DNA of 64,000 nucleotides from Nematostella vectensis (lineage: Eukaryota > Cnidaria > Anthozoa > Actiniaria > Edwardsiidae), in NCBI RefSeq assembly GCF_932526225.1, contig NC_064035.1, positions 10,961,296 to 11,025,295 on the forward strand, in the 5' to 3' direction. Shown piece after piece: positions 1 through 12,020 of this stretch. The notes below the pieces were generated by a model. The model was not told where the DNA came from. It saw nothing but the letters and a program-made list of their open reading frames with translations, and ran no database searches. Numbering within the stretch: the stretch's first letter is position 1; every line of letters begins with the position of its first letter. The translations under genes and the position numbers were made by a program.

Positions 1-3000
1 CCACCTCGCCATACCACATATCGGTGGCTTTACGCCCAGTCAGTACGGCACCTGGACATAGGGGAAACAGAAAGCAAAATGTTTGCTGCTCCAAAAAGAG
101 GAAGGTGGTCGAATAGGATAATCTCACAATGGTCATTCAGAAAACCACTGAGTCTTGAGTTAGAGAAACATGCACAATCCATCACTACTCTAACCGATGC
201 TCTATATTTAATAACACTCGATTTGAGTTCACTTCTTACCTGACATATAAGCGATGCTCTCTCCGTACTCCCTGGAGCTGCTGTGTTGTATGGCGTTCCT
301 CTGAGCTAGGTTCTCGGCCCACGATTGTGCTTCAGATGCAAGTCTTGCGTTCCATTTCAGAGCTTTCGTGCCATGTTGCGCGCGGTAATCATTGTGTGTC
401 TTAAGAATGTCGTTCTTGAATTCGCGCGCGTTTTCTGAAAAATGAAGCAAATGAAGATTATATCAAGATTATATCACAGCGGCTAAGTCACGCCAACATC
501 GGTTATAGTCCGTAAATAACTCACGTGGTTTGTCCTTATCTGGAGTCAGTCTACTCCTCTCCGAAGCCCCATCGCCAGCAAACCTTGGCGCGCGCTTGCC
601 ACCCTTAGTGACTTTAGATCCCTTTGGCTTGACATTCTCCGGAAATTGGCCGATGACGTTCCCGGCAGGATAGTACCGTGCTACGGCATAGTGTGCTCCA
701 TTCTTGCTGACAGCTTTAGCGACCCCCATCTCCTGAGATCCGACCCAAACTACCTGGGTGAAATGTCCGGTACCGGAGGAAAAGCCGGGGTTGTTGAATC
801 GGTACTTTTGAATTTCATCGTACCACATCTCTGTTGTTCGTCCCCCAGATAATTCGTACCCTAGAATGTAACATCATATCATTTAGTGATAGTCTAGAAA
901 GTGCGGGATAAACTGGGGAGTTTTTTTTCGCGTTATGGTGGGCGCTAGTGACAGCCTGAGATGGAGGACTAGCAAATTAAGTGAAATAGAGCGGAAATGA
1001 AGAGATATAAGAAGTAGGTCAACCACCTGAAGCAAACGCCAGATTTCGCCATAGTCACGTGCTATTTGTCACGTGGTATAGGTCACCCACTTGAAGCAAA
1101 CGCCAGATTTTCGCCATAGTCACGTGCTATTTGTCACGTGCTTATTGTCACGTGGTATAGGTCACCCACCTGAAGCAAACGCCAGGTTCTCGCCATAGTC
1201 ACGTGCTATTTGTCACATGGCGTAGGTCACCCACCTGTAGCAAACGCCAGATTCTCGCCATAGTCACGTGCTATTTGCCACGCGCTATTTGTTACGTGTG
1301 GCGTAGGTCGCCCACCTGAAGCAAACGCCAGGTTCTCGCCATAGTCACGTGCTATTTGCCACGCGCTATTTGTCACGTGTGGCGTAGGTCACCCACCTGT
1401 AGCAAACGCCAGATTCTCGCCATAGTCACGTGCTATTTGCCACGCGCTATTTGTTACGTGTGGCGTAGGTCGCCCACCTGAAGCAAACGCCAGGTTCTCG
1501 CCATAGTCACGTGCTATTTGCCACGCGCTATTTGTCACGTGTGGCGTAGGTCACCCACCTGAAGCAAACGCCAGGTTCTCGCCCTAGTCACGTGCTATTT
1601 GTCACGTGCTATTTGCCACGTGTGGCGTAGGTCACCCACCTGTAGCAAACGCCAGATTCTCGCCATAGTCACGTGCTATTTGCCACGCGCTATTTGTCAC
1701 GTGTGGCGTAGGTCGCCCACCTGAAGCAAACGCCAGGTTCTCGCCATAGTCACGTGCTATTTGCCACGCGCTATTTGTCACGTGTGGCGTAGGTCACCCA
1801 CCTGAAGCAAACGCCAGGTTCTCGCCATAGTCACGTGCTATTTGCCACGCGCTATTTGTCACGTGTGGCGTAGGTCACCCACCTGAAGCAAACGCCAGGT
1901 TCTCGCCCTAGTCACGTGCTATTTGTCACGTGCTATTTGCCACGTGTGGCGTAGGTCACCCACCTGTAGCAAACGCCAGATTCTCAGGTCACCCACCTGT
2001 AGCAAACGCCAGATTCTCAGGTCACCCACCTGAAGCAAACGCCAGATTTTCGCCATAGTCACGTGCTATTTGTCACGTGCTAATTGTCAGGTGGTATAGG
2101 TCACCCACCTGAAGCAAACGCCAGGTTCTCGCCCTAGTCACGTGCTATTTGCCACGCTTGGCGTAGGTCACCCACCTGAAGCAAACGCCAGGTTCTCGCC
2201 AAAGTCACGTGCTATTTGTCACGTGCTACTTGTCACGTGTGGCGTAGGTCACCCACCTGTAGCAAACGCCAGGTTCTCGCCATAGTCACGTGCTATTTGC
2301 CACGCGCTATTTGTCACGTGTGGCGTAGGTCACCCACCTGAAGCAAACGCCAGGTTCTCGCCCTAGTCACGTGCTATTTGTCACGTGCTATTTGCCACGT
2401 GTGGCGTAGGTCACCCACCTGTAGCAAACGCCAGATTCTCGCCATAGTCACATGCTATTTGCCACGCGCTATTTGTCACGTGTGGCGTAGGTCGCCCACC
2501 TGAAGCAAACGCCAGGTTCTCGCCATAGTCACGTGCTATTTGCCACGCGCTATTTGTCACGTGTGGCGTAGGTCACCCACCTGAAGCAAACGCCAGGTTC
2601 TCGCCATAGTCACGTGCTATTTGCCACGCGCTATTTGTCACGTGTGGCGTAGGTCACCCACCTGAAGCAAACGCCAGGTTCTCGCCATAGTCACGTGCTA
2701 TTTGTCACATGGCGTAGGTCACCCACCTGTAGCAAACGCCAGATTCTCGCCATAGTCACGTGCTATTTGCCACACGCTATTTGTTACGTGTGGCGTAGGT
2801 CGCCCACCTGAAGCAAACGCCAGGTTCTCGCCATAGTCACGTGCTATTTGCCACGCGCTATTTGTCACGTGTGGCGTAGGTCACCCACCTGTAGCAAACG
2901 CCAGATTCTCGCCATAGTCACGTGCTATTTGCCACGCGCTATTTGTTACGTGTGGCGTAGGTCGCCCACCTGAAGCAAACGCCAGGTTCTCGCCATAGTC

Positions 3001-5927
3001 ACGTGCTATTTGCCACGCGCTATTTGTCACGTGTGGCGTAGGTCACCCACCTGAAGCAAACGCCAGGTTCTCGCCCTAGTCACGTGCTATTTGTCACGTG
3101 CTATTTGCCACGTGTGGCGTAGGTCACCCACCTGTAGCAAACGCCAGATTCTCGCCATAGTCACGTGCTATTTGCCACGCGCTATTTGTCACGTGTGGCG
3201 TAGGTCGCCCACCTGAAGCAAACGCCAGGTTCTCGCCATAGTCACGTGCTATTTGCCACGCGCTATTTGTCACGTGTGGCGTAGGTCACCCACCTGAAGC
3301 AAACGCCAGGTTCTCGCCATAGTCACGTGCTATTTGCCACGCGCTATTTGTCACGTGTGGCGTAGGTCACCCACCTGAAGCAAACGCCAGGTTCTCGCCC
3401 TAGTCACGTGCTATTTGTCACGTGCTATTTGCCACGTGTGGCGTAGGTCACCCACCTGTAGCAAACGCCAGATTCTCAGGTCACCCACCTGTAGCAAACG
3501 CCAGATTCTCAGGTCACCCACCTGAAGCAAACGCCAGATTTTCGCCATAGTCACGTGCTATTTGTCACGTGCTAATTGTCAGGTGGTATAGGTCACCCAC
3601 CTGAAGCAAACGCCAGGTTCTCGCCCTAGTCACGTGCTATTTGCCACGCTTGGCGTAGGTCACCCACCTGAAGCAAACGCCAGGTTCTCGCCAAAGTCAC
3701 GTGCTATTTGTCACGTGCTACTTGTCACGTGTGGCGTAGGTCACCCACCTGTAGCAAACGCCAGGTTCTCACCATAGTCACGTGCTATTTGCCACGCGCT
3801 ATTTGTCACGTGTGGCGTAGGTCACCCACCTGAAGCAAACGCCAGGTTCTCGCCCTAGTCACGTGCTATTTGTCACGTGCTATTTGCCACGTGTGGCGTA
3901 GGTCACCCACCTGTAGCAAACGCCAGATTCTCGCCATAGTCACATGCTATTTGCCACGCGCTATTTGTCACGTGTGGCGTAGGTCGCCCACCTGAAGCAA
4001 ACGCCAGGTTCTCGCCATAGTCACGTGCTATTTGCCACGCGCTATTTGTCACGTGTGGCGTAGGTCACCCACCTGAAGCAAACGCCAGGTTCTCGCCATA
4101 GTCACGTGCTATTTGCCACGCGCTATTTGTCACGTGTGGCGTAGGTCACCCACCTGAAGCAAACGCCAGGTTCTCGCCATAGTCACGTGCTATTTGTCAC
4201 GTGCTATTTGCCACGTGTGGCGTAGGTCACCCACCTGTAGCAAACGCCAGATTCTCAGGTCACCCACCTGAAGCAAACGCCAGATTTTCGCCATAGTCAC
4301 GTGCTATTTGTCACGTGCTAATTGTCAGGTGGTATAGGTCACCCACCTGAAGCAAACGCCAGGTTCTCGCCCTAGTCACGTGCTATTTGCCACGCTTGGC
4401 GTAGGTCACCCACCTGAAGCAAACGCCAGGTTCTCGCCAAAGTCACGTGCTATTTGTCACGTGCTATTTGTCACGTGTGGCGTAGGTCACCCACCTGTAG
4501 CAAACGCCAGGTTCTCGCCATAGTCACGTGCTATTTGCCACGCGCTATTTGTCACGTGTGGCGTAGGTCACCCACCTAAAGCAAACGCCAGGTTCTCGCC
4601 ATAGTCACGTGCTATTTGCCACGCGCTATTTGTCACGTGTGGCGTAGGTCACCCACCTGAAGCAAACGCCAGGTTCTCGCCATAGTCACGTGCTATTTGC
4701 CACGCGCTATTTGTCACGTGTGGCGTAGGTCACCCACCTGAAGCAAACGCCAGGTTCTCGACATAGTCACGTGCTATTTGTCACGTGCTATTTGCCACGT
4801 GTGGCGTAGGTCACCCACCTGTAGCAAACGCCAGATTCTCAGGTCACCCACCTGAAGCAAACGCCAGATTTTCGCCATAGTCACGTGCTATTTGTCACGT
4901 GCTAATTGTCAGGTGGTATAGGTCACCCACCTGAAGCAAACGCCAGGTTCTCGCCCTAGTCACGTGCTATTTGCCACGCTTGGCGTAGGTCACCCACCTG
5001 AAGCAAACGCCAGGTTCTCGCCAGTCACGTGCAGTCACGTGCTATTTGTCACGTGCTATTTGTCACGTGTGGCGTAGGTCACCCACCTGTAGCAAACGCC
5101 AGGTTCTCGCCATAGTCACGTGCTATTTGCCACGCGCTATTTGTCACGTGTGGCGTAGGTCGCCCACCTGAAGCAAACGCCAGGTTCTCGCCATAGTCAC
5201 GTGCTATTTGCCACGCGCTATTTGTCACGTGTGGCGTAGGTCACCCACCTGAAGCAAACGCCAGGTTCTCGCCATAGTCACGTGCTATTTGCCACGCGCT
5301 ATTTGTCACGTGTGGCGTAGGTCACCCACCTGAAGCAAACGCCAGGTTCTCGCCATAGTCACGTGCTATTTGTCACGTGCTATTTGCCACGTGTGGCGTA
5401 GGTCACCCACCTGTAGCAAACGCCAGATTCTCAGGTCACCCACCTGAAGCAAACGCCAGATTTTCGCCATAGTCACGTGCTATTTGTCACGTGCTAATTG
5501 TCAGGTGGTATAGGTCACCCACCTGAAGCAAACGCCAGGTTCTCGCCCTAGTCACGTGCTATTTGCCACGCTTGGCGTAGGTCACCCACCTGAAGCAAAC
5601 GCCAGGTTCTCGCCAAAGTCACGTGCTATTTGCCACGCGCTATTTGTCACGTGTGGCGTAGGTCGCCCACCTGAAGCAAACGCCAGGTTCTCGCCATAGT
5701 CACGTGCTATTTGTCACGTGGTATAGGTCACTCACCTGAAGCAAACGCCAGGTTCTCGCCGTACTCCCCCTTGCTGTGCTGCATGGTGTTTCTGCGCGCG
5801 AGGTCTTTAGCCCACTTGTCACAGTCTGACGCGAGTTTCGCTGACCACTTGAGCGGCGGCGCACCATGCTGGGCGCGATAGGCATTGTGGGAGTCTAAGC
5901 ACTCTTTCTGGTATTTGTTTGGCATGG
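1..5927 (-). CDS. Multi-CAP-domain protein (GAPR-1/GLIPR2-like), 3' end outside window
   Basis: Minus-strand gene with at least two CAP (SCP/PR-1) domains. Predicted exons: 5927-5736, 860-525, 434-240 and 51-1, continuing off the left edge. All joins keep frame: each boundary splits a codon after its first base. Exon 1 opens with [20 protein letters not shown], like the start of GLIPR2. CAP features visible are a His/Glu pair in [13 protein letters not shown], the signature [11 protein letters not shown] and the strand [13 protein letters not shown] basic linker of about 45 residues leads to the second domain ([10 protein letters not shown] to [10 protein letters not shown], then [10 protein letters not shown]). 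No signal peptide is visible on the first exon, as in GAPR-1, but an acceptor (TTTGTAG) lies directly before CCATGCC, so an upstream exon may exist. The first intron (5735-861) is almost wholly minisatellite. The family binds sterols or lipids; the role here is unknown. Confidence 0.85.
1018..5735. repeat. 4.7 kb minisatellite derived from an exon-intron junction
   Basis: About 60 or more imperfect tandem units of roughly 80 bp (hand count of the shared segment GCAAACGCCA) fill the CAP-gene intron. On the minus strand every unit contains GGCGAGAACCTGGCGTTTGC followed by TTCAG and a GTGGGT or GTGGGC donor. This is a copy of the last bases of the upstream exon and its splice site (the true donor is GTGAGT at 5735). 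The rest of each unit holds two or three E-box palindromes CACGTG or the variants CACGCG and CACATG, within a 14-bp subrepeat (TGTCACGTGCTATT). Shortened units joined by CAGATTCTCAGGTCACCC recur near 1980, 3475, 4250, 4835 and 5430, which shows higher-order repetition. Confidence 0.97.
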
Positions 5928-8900
5928 CTACAAATAACAAGATACAGATTATGGATGAAAACTTGTCGTCTAATGGCGTCTTTGTCGATATTTGCTATCA
6001 TAAATATACCCTAGCTAAAAATGTGATGAGGAAAACACCGATGCAATACCGTGTGTATTCAATAAAAATAAACTAACAAATTCAAAACGTTGAGTGTTAA
6101 GTACCCTAGAGGTAATTTACACTGAAGGGAGGCTCTAAAATTTTAAGGTTTCCTGCTAAAAAACTGCCCCCCTCCCCCCCTCCCCCCCCACACACACACC
6201 TCAGGGTTTTTAATGAACACTTCCTACTAGTAGAATGGTGGCTACTAATTTGTTAGGACCGCGCTACATTAGAACCTTGGCTAAACCCAGGACTAGAGTT
6301 CCACAAAATACTCCATGCTCGGAAATACAACGGTCCCCTTGCCGGATCTCCCTCCCCATAAAGGTCCCCGCTATATATATCGCAGGCTAGATTATTTTGT
6401 GAGCGAAGAAAGAATGTGCATAATCAATCTAATCGGTAGTCTCTCTTTCCTGCGCAGCTGTCCTTAGTTTCAGTCTCGAATCCTTCGATTCTAATCGGCG
6501 TTATCAACTGGGTATCACGTGAAGCACATTCCTTAAACAATTCAGGAGATTTATGTAGTCTGTCGAGAGAGGTACTTGAATTGTTGTAAAGATCACAAGT
6601 ACCCCGAATCACGAGATTCTGCTAAACAAGCATCTAGTGAGAAAAAAAAAAACGATTGCTAATCAAGAAGCTATATAGATGCCATATATATCTAAGATCA
6701 CAGAACGACTGAAGCAAAATATATAACTTCAGATAAGAAATGGGGAGCGTGATTTAGGCTAGGGGAGGGGGGGATGCCGGTAATAGAAATATGATGCCAA
6801 GATCGGGAACTTTCGCTTAACATTTGTTTTCTTTAATTAAGTATTCGTATTTTTGTCTATATTGGTAAATTTCCTTTCATCTAATACATAAGGTTTACGG
6901 AAATATTTCTTTGATCTAGATCGAGATAAATCAAAGGACAAGCCAATTATTAAAATGCAGACGCTTTCTTATAAGCGATAAACGAATGTCCTTAGAGGCA
7001 AGGAGATTTGCCACTAGCCCATGTTTGTTTTCATTTGGTTAACTTACTGTAGAATTGAGGTTTCTCGGTAAGAATCTACCCATTACTAATTAATTAAATC
7101 ATAATTTGTTTACGTTTTATCGCATGTAATTAGATTTTGATATGAATGTGAAACTGTTCTTTCCTGTGATAAAATGAAAATATCATATTATAAGGATTGT
7201 TTTTCAGTGTTTACATAGGGAAACTAGGACAGATTCCAAGCTAAAATAAAATCCTGGAAATATAGAGGCATACACAGGTTCTGTGATTTATATATTGATA
7301 AAAGACTCTTTTTAAATGCTTAAATGATAATAGCCTTCAATTCCTACTGAGACGGTATTTAAACATAAAGACATAACACGGGATCTTCCAAGCTGTAGAT
7401 CATGTTTCGACACTTTCGTTTCTTACCTCAGTCCAGTTCAGCGCAATCCTCCGTCTTCTCTCTGTTCTTTGACGTATAATTCTACAGGGCAGGATTTCAA
7501 ATGTTTAGTACATGCACACGTTAACTTCGAAAATAGGTTTACTTTACGCGAGAAGATTTCCACTGTCTTGCCGGAAGTAGGGGAAGAGGTCAAAACACTC
7601 AGCTGAGTCAGGGATAGTGAGCTCACTTCCGGTATTCAGGACTTCTGAGCAGCTCCTAAATATTATGACTCATTCATATGACTTCCTCTAGGAGTGTCAT
7701 TGCGAGTGAATGCGTTATATCTCACAACCGGCGTATTCGCGCAAGGGTTGCGCACGTCTATCTCTCTTGTGGGCAGCTTTGGTAATAATGTATTCTCTGG
7801 CTCTCCAGGGGGGCCCTCAGACTAAGGGGACCAGTGCGTAGACAATGGGGCAAGAACGCCGCGGCTACATGTGGCTAGAAACCTTAGGGGGGTCTTGATC
7901 GGTGAGGCTACAGCGTACCAACAAAAATTCGGCGTAGTAAGACTCTTTATCAATTCATTTGGTAGAAAACCCTCTTTCGCCGGCGTAACACAGTTTATAT
8001 AGATTTTAATCCATTCATTTTGCGATGCGTTTCTAATGTCATGACAGGGAAGCCAAGGGCCTCCCATGGTCGCCTGATTACCGAAGACCGACCGAAGAGA
8101 ACAGTTAAGTTCTAATTGAAGCCAGAAGAAGGATCCCTTCCCCTCTCCTACGAACCACATGAGTACCTATAAGCAAAGCTACATCCCCCTTTTAGCTACT
8201 AAACTAAAAATAGATACATAAAAAGTAGCGTGCTTTGAGCTTGTTGTATGGTGATTTAAAAGGGCGAACGCATAAACAAACTTTATTTTATTATAATTTT
8301 ATGAGAAACGGTCCTATTGTTGCCATCTTATCCAAAGAGAACTTAACATCCTTGGTAATGAAACGCTTTAAATTAGAAAATCTTAACCTATTCATAACCA
8401 TTTAAAGAGCTATTGCTGAACAGCTCCTTGAGTTTTGACAGGTTCTGACTGTATGTTTTGACAAAGAGAAAACTGATGTCCCTGTAATTCGACAAAAGTT
8501 TTTATTACTCAAAAACACTTAATAAAGGCTATATAACAACTTCAATGATTTTTTGGATAAAATCAAATCATTTAAAAATTCTTGGCCAATACTTTAAGTT
8601 CCAATAAATATTACCATTAAACCATCCATTATAAACTTACCAAACCAAACCAAACCAGGAGTAAAGGGTTGCAAGTCCAGTGAAGTTTCTTTTTTAAGTT
8701 TTGCGGAGCAGATATCAGAACTTCGAATTTTCAGAGAGATTTACAGCGCTAAGACGCCTTCTCTCAATGTCCACTACTCAGTGATGTTCTGTCTCCACAG
8801 GGTAACCGAGGCTATAGGTAACCGCTACTTTGTTAAAAACAAAGAACTGAAATAACCTTGACTCATCGCAAACGTTTACCTGTACCGCAGCGCGAGCTCG

Positions 8901-10332
8901 AGAGGGGAGAGAGTATTCAAATTGGATGACTATGTAAATATGTGGGATACCGCATTTGTCCTTGAATGGCAGGGAGCCCTTTGTTGACTCAGCGGCACTT
9001 TGCACAAACACAAGTTAATGAATAAATACATATAAACATAACAAATCTTTAACATGTGAGATTTTTTAGATACCACGATTATCGCTTATGACATTCTTGT
9101 TATTCTCTTGAGACCACGTAAAAGAGATTTTATGATTTCCTGGCAAAACTCCCAAGCAATATATGCCAAACAACGAAAGTGTTAAGACCAGTAGAAATTA
9201 AAGTATGTGGTTTGTTTTTGTTGTACCATGATTGAGTGATTTTGCGACGAACAAATCAAATCGTTCAAAGGGGGGCGCTTACTTCATTAAAGCATCGTAA
9301 CAGCTCAATTCCGTTTGAAAAGAAAAACCCGATTAAAAAAAGCTTGCGTCTATAGGTTTATAGAAATTGTAGGATTACGAAAGCCTGAGTTGCAGAACGT
9401 GAAACAGCTAGTCTTTCTTCTTCAGCCGCAAAAGCCCCGCCGGAAAGGCTTATGGAAGCGTCCGTAAAGACTGAAAACTTTACCTGATATGTAATTGTTT
9501 GGTAGTGAGGGCTGATGGTAGAGCGTTCTTTAAGGGAGGGGCTAATTTAAAGTTAAAGACAGGATCTTTGTGTAATTACGGAAAGCAGACACCCGTATAT
9601 ATAACGGAAACTTTGGTGGCCTTTGTAGAAGAGATTTCAGAATGTGTAAAGCGTCACCCTGCAGTATTTCACAATCGCACCAACGTATTTTCTAACAAGC
9701 GGTAGTACGGGAAAAAGGTGATGTGAGCAAGAGAGTGGCTAAGAACTGTCTTCTTATTTTTTGTGTGGAAATATGTGCTGCTTGTTTTGGTTAACAAAAG
9801 AAAATATAGTAGATCAAAAAGAAAGTGAAATTCTTGGTTTGAAATCGAACCGGAAGTACAAGTGACCGCTCCCTCACAGGAAACCCATTGCTTTACTAAG
9901 TGTAGAAACCGAAATACTTGCACACACGCCATATACCGAGTACGTCACGTTTGACCGCAGCGCAAGAATTTTGTTGGTAACATTAAAAAACGTCCATAGA
10001 TATACAAAATCGAAAGTACTTCAACGAGCCTTACTTACTGGACAGAATTTATTGTTATAAGAAAAAAAACTGAAAGAAATCTAAGACGACCTTAAGTGCA
10101 TAGCGATTTATATAATGCTGAGAAATTATCTTTTTTAATCTGACAATTTCACCGAATCAAGCACTGGTTTGCGCTTTATTAATAATCAACGAAGTAAAGA
10201 GAAAGTGATAATACGAGTCAAAGATCAAAGGAACGAAACAGCTCTTACCAACGAGAACCTCTCTTTCTGGAGCTTTAAAAAATAACTTTTATACGCCAAC
10301 AGTGTTCAAGAACCCGATAAGTTCTTCTCAAG
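5928..10332. other. Gene-poor interval
   Basis: No convincing gene is seen in this 4.4 kb. Minus-strand open frames at 7438-7626, 7822-8160, 8778-9011 and 9669-9932 show no recognisable domain. A 5' exon of the CAP gene could lie here but cannot be picked out. A C-run followed by (CA)n sits at about 6165-6200. Confidence 0.5.
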
Positions 10333-10569
10333 ATGATGGACGTGGTGAACCAGCTGGGAGAGGCGAGCTCAACAGGGAAAAAGAAGAAGAAGAAGCTTGT
10401 GTTCAATGACGGAATGGTGGATGCTAGTGACCGTGAAGCGCGGCGCAAAGTCAACCCGACCACTGGTTTCATAGTCGTCATCACATACTGTGTGCTTGTA
10501 TTTGGATACGCGATATTCACAAGAAACTACTTGGTCGCACTGCTTGTGCCTGGGATTTGGATTTTATAA
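10333..10569 (+). CDS. Possible small membrane protein, 78 aa
   Basis: A single open frame opens with two Met codons and has a Lys-rich N-terminal region (GKKKKKKLVF, residues about 16-25). It then has two hydrophobic segments: TGFIVVITYCVLVFGYAIFT (about 44-63) and YLVALLVPGIWIL at the very C-terminus. The layout is that of a small integral membrane protein with a cytosolic basic tail. A possible poly(A) signal variant ATTAAA lies near 10680, about 110 bases after the stop. No family is recognised. It could be an intronless gene or a last exon; the reverse strand is also open over much of the region, so chance is not excluded. Confidence 0.45.
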   Translation: MMDVVNQLGEASSTGKKKKKKLVFNDGMVDASDREARRKVNPTTGFIVVITYCVLVFGYAIFTRNYLVALLVPGIWIL

Positions 10570-10913
10570 GCGCACAGACTTTTCCAGCTACTGAAATCAA
10601 TATTTCATTGTGCTTAATTTTATTCCTTATGGAGAATTTCAAAACCGTCGTTTTCGTAATGCTTGGGTTATTGTGGACTTATTAAAGACTGCGTTAATCA
10701 CATAGTCAATGCCCCACAGGTGTTAAATTCATTTCATTGGTTCTAACCAAAGGGCCACCTCTGGGATTTGCGCGAATATCCGGTATGCAGCAAGCGTCTC
10801 AAAAAAAACAACGGTCGCAAAATGGTTATGGTCATTGTGAGAAACTAATCCAATCCTATCTGATAAGCTAAGCGTGCTTTCCGGCCCAATAATGTTAGAT
10901 GAACATAAAATGA

Positions 10914-11074
10914 CAGGGGCGTAGCCAGGGGAGTGGCCCAGGGGGCTGCCCCCCCCCCCCATTTAGCAGCCAAAAATACAGTAAATGTATGAGACATTAT
11001 TTGAAATACAGGAGAAAATGCCTTCACCGGGCCTTTTGGGCCCCCTCCTGTTAAAAATCCTGGCTACGCCGCTG
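10914..11074. mobile_element. hAT-like MITE, 161 bp
   Basis: The terminal inverted repeats are CAGGGGCGTAGCCAGG and CCTGGCTACGCCGCTG, beginning CAG and ending CTG as in hAT elements. They enclose a short non-coding interior with a C-run. The flanks share AAATGA at 10908-10913 and 11075-11080, a probable (shortened) target duplication. Confidence 0.7.
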
Positions 11075-11479
11075 AAATGATCACACAGCTCACGAAAGGC
11101 GCAGCTTGAATACTTGCCGCAGTGGAGACTTGGCGCAGTGGACGACCAGAGACTCATCTTTTATCAACATGGAACCAGTTCAGTTTGTGATGAGGTTGAT
11201 TTTGTTTGGCGATGGTGATGGTTTTGAGTGGTGACTATTGTATTGAAACTACTGGCGGTAATGGTAATGTCCTTATGGCTGTGGTGATGATAAGGAAGAT
11301 GACAAATATTGGATCATATGTCGAGGGCTGCAATGTGTGCGATGTCTCAAGGTTACTATACCGCATGTTAAGGTTCTTACATCAGCGTTACACCTAGAAC
11401 GGAAACAAGCTTGGGGAATTCAACATGTGAGCGCGTCACAGTTGAGCGGCTCTTACTTAGAGGGACCATGTCTCGAGTT

Positions 11480-11713
11480 TAGCCACAGGGCACCATCTTC
11501 CCGTTATTATCAGAATTATTTCCCGTAAATAACTACAAAATAAAAGTCGAGTGAAATCTCATAAAGTTGTCTTTGATAAGATTTCGATTTTTTAGGATTT
11601 TTTACATCAAAGACAGCTTTATGAGATTTCATTCGACCTTTATTTTGTAATAGATCATTTACGGGAAATAATTCTGATGATAACAACGGGAGGATGGTAA
11701 GCCTGTGGTTTAC
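11480..11713. mobile_element. Fold-back element with arms of about 105 bp
   Basis: An imperfect long inverted repeat. The left arm runs from CCACAGGGCACCATCTTCCC through CCCGTTATTATCAGAATTAT and the shared segment GAAATCTCATAAAG; the right arm is its reverse complement, ending GGATGGTAAGCCTGTGG. The spacer is an AT-rich loop of about 30 bases. Outside it, a direct repeat of about 40 bp (CGTTACAC ... GGAAACAAGCTTGGGG at 11384-11420 and CGTTACAC ... AGAAGCAAGTTTGGGG at 11742-11778) flanks the element. No transposase is present. Confidence 0.7.
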
Positions 11714-11905
11714 CATGAAACGACCCAAGGCTTTGAAATCAACGTTACACTATTAGGACAGAAGCAAGTTTGGGGATCCCACAAGAATCTATGTGGTCCA
11801 TCCTCTTGGTCATTGCATGATATATCGAATGGATCATAGAGTTTACAACCCCAGCCTCGTTTCCAGAGTCCACATATCTTTTTGTAAGCGGCCAGATATA
11901 AGCCA

Positions 11906-12020
11906 ATTGCACGCGAAAACCTTCCCTTTAAGCCACCCAAAAACCTCCCCTTTAAGCGTGAATTACACGCGAAAACTGTCCCCTTTAAGCGTGAATTACA
12001 CGCGAAAACCTCCACTTTCG
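11906..12020. repeat. Short tandem repeat, about 3 copies
   Basis: Three degenerate copies of a unit of about 40 bp containing ACACGCGAAAAC and CCCCTTTAAGCGTGAA. Both strands are open across it only because of the repetition. Confidence 0.7.

Noticed and set aside
1018-5735. CRISPR-like array
   Set aside because: Units are directly adjacent with no unique spacers, the repeat is about 80 bp, and the context is a eukaryotic intron.
7822-8160. 112-aa minus-strand open frame
   Set aside because: No domain, no splice context and no codon signal that separates it from chance.
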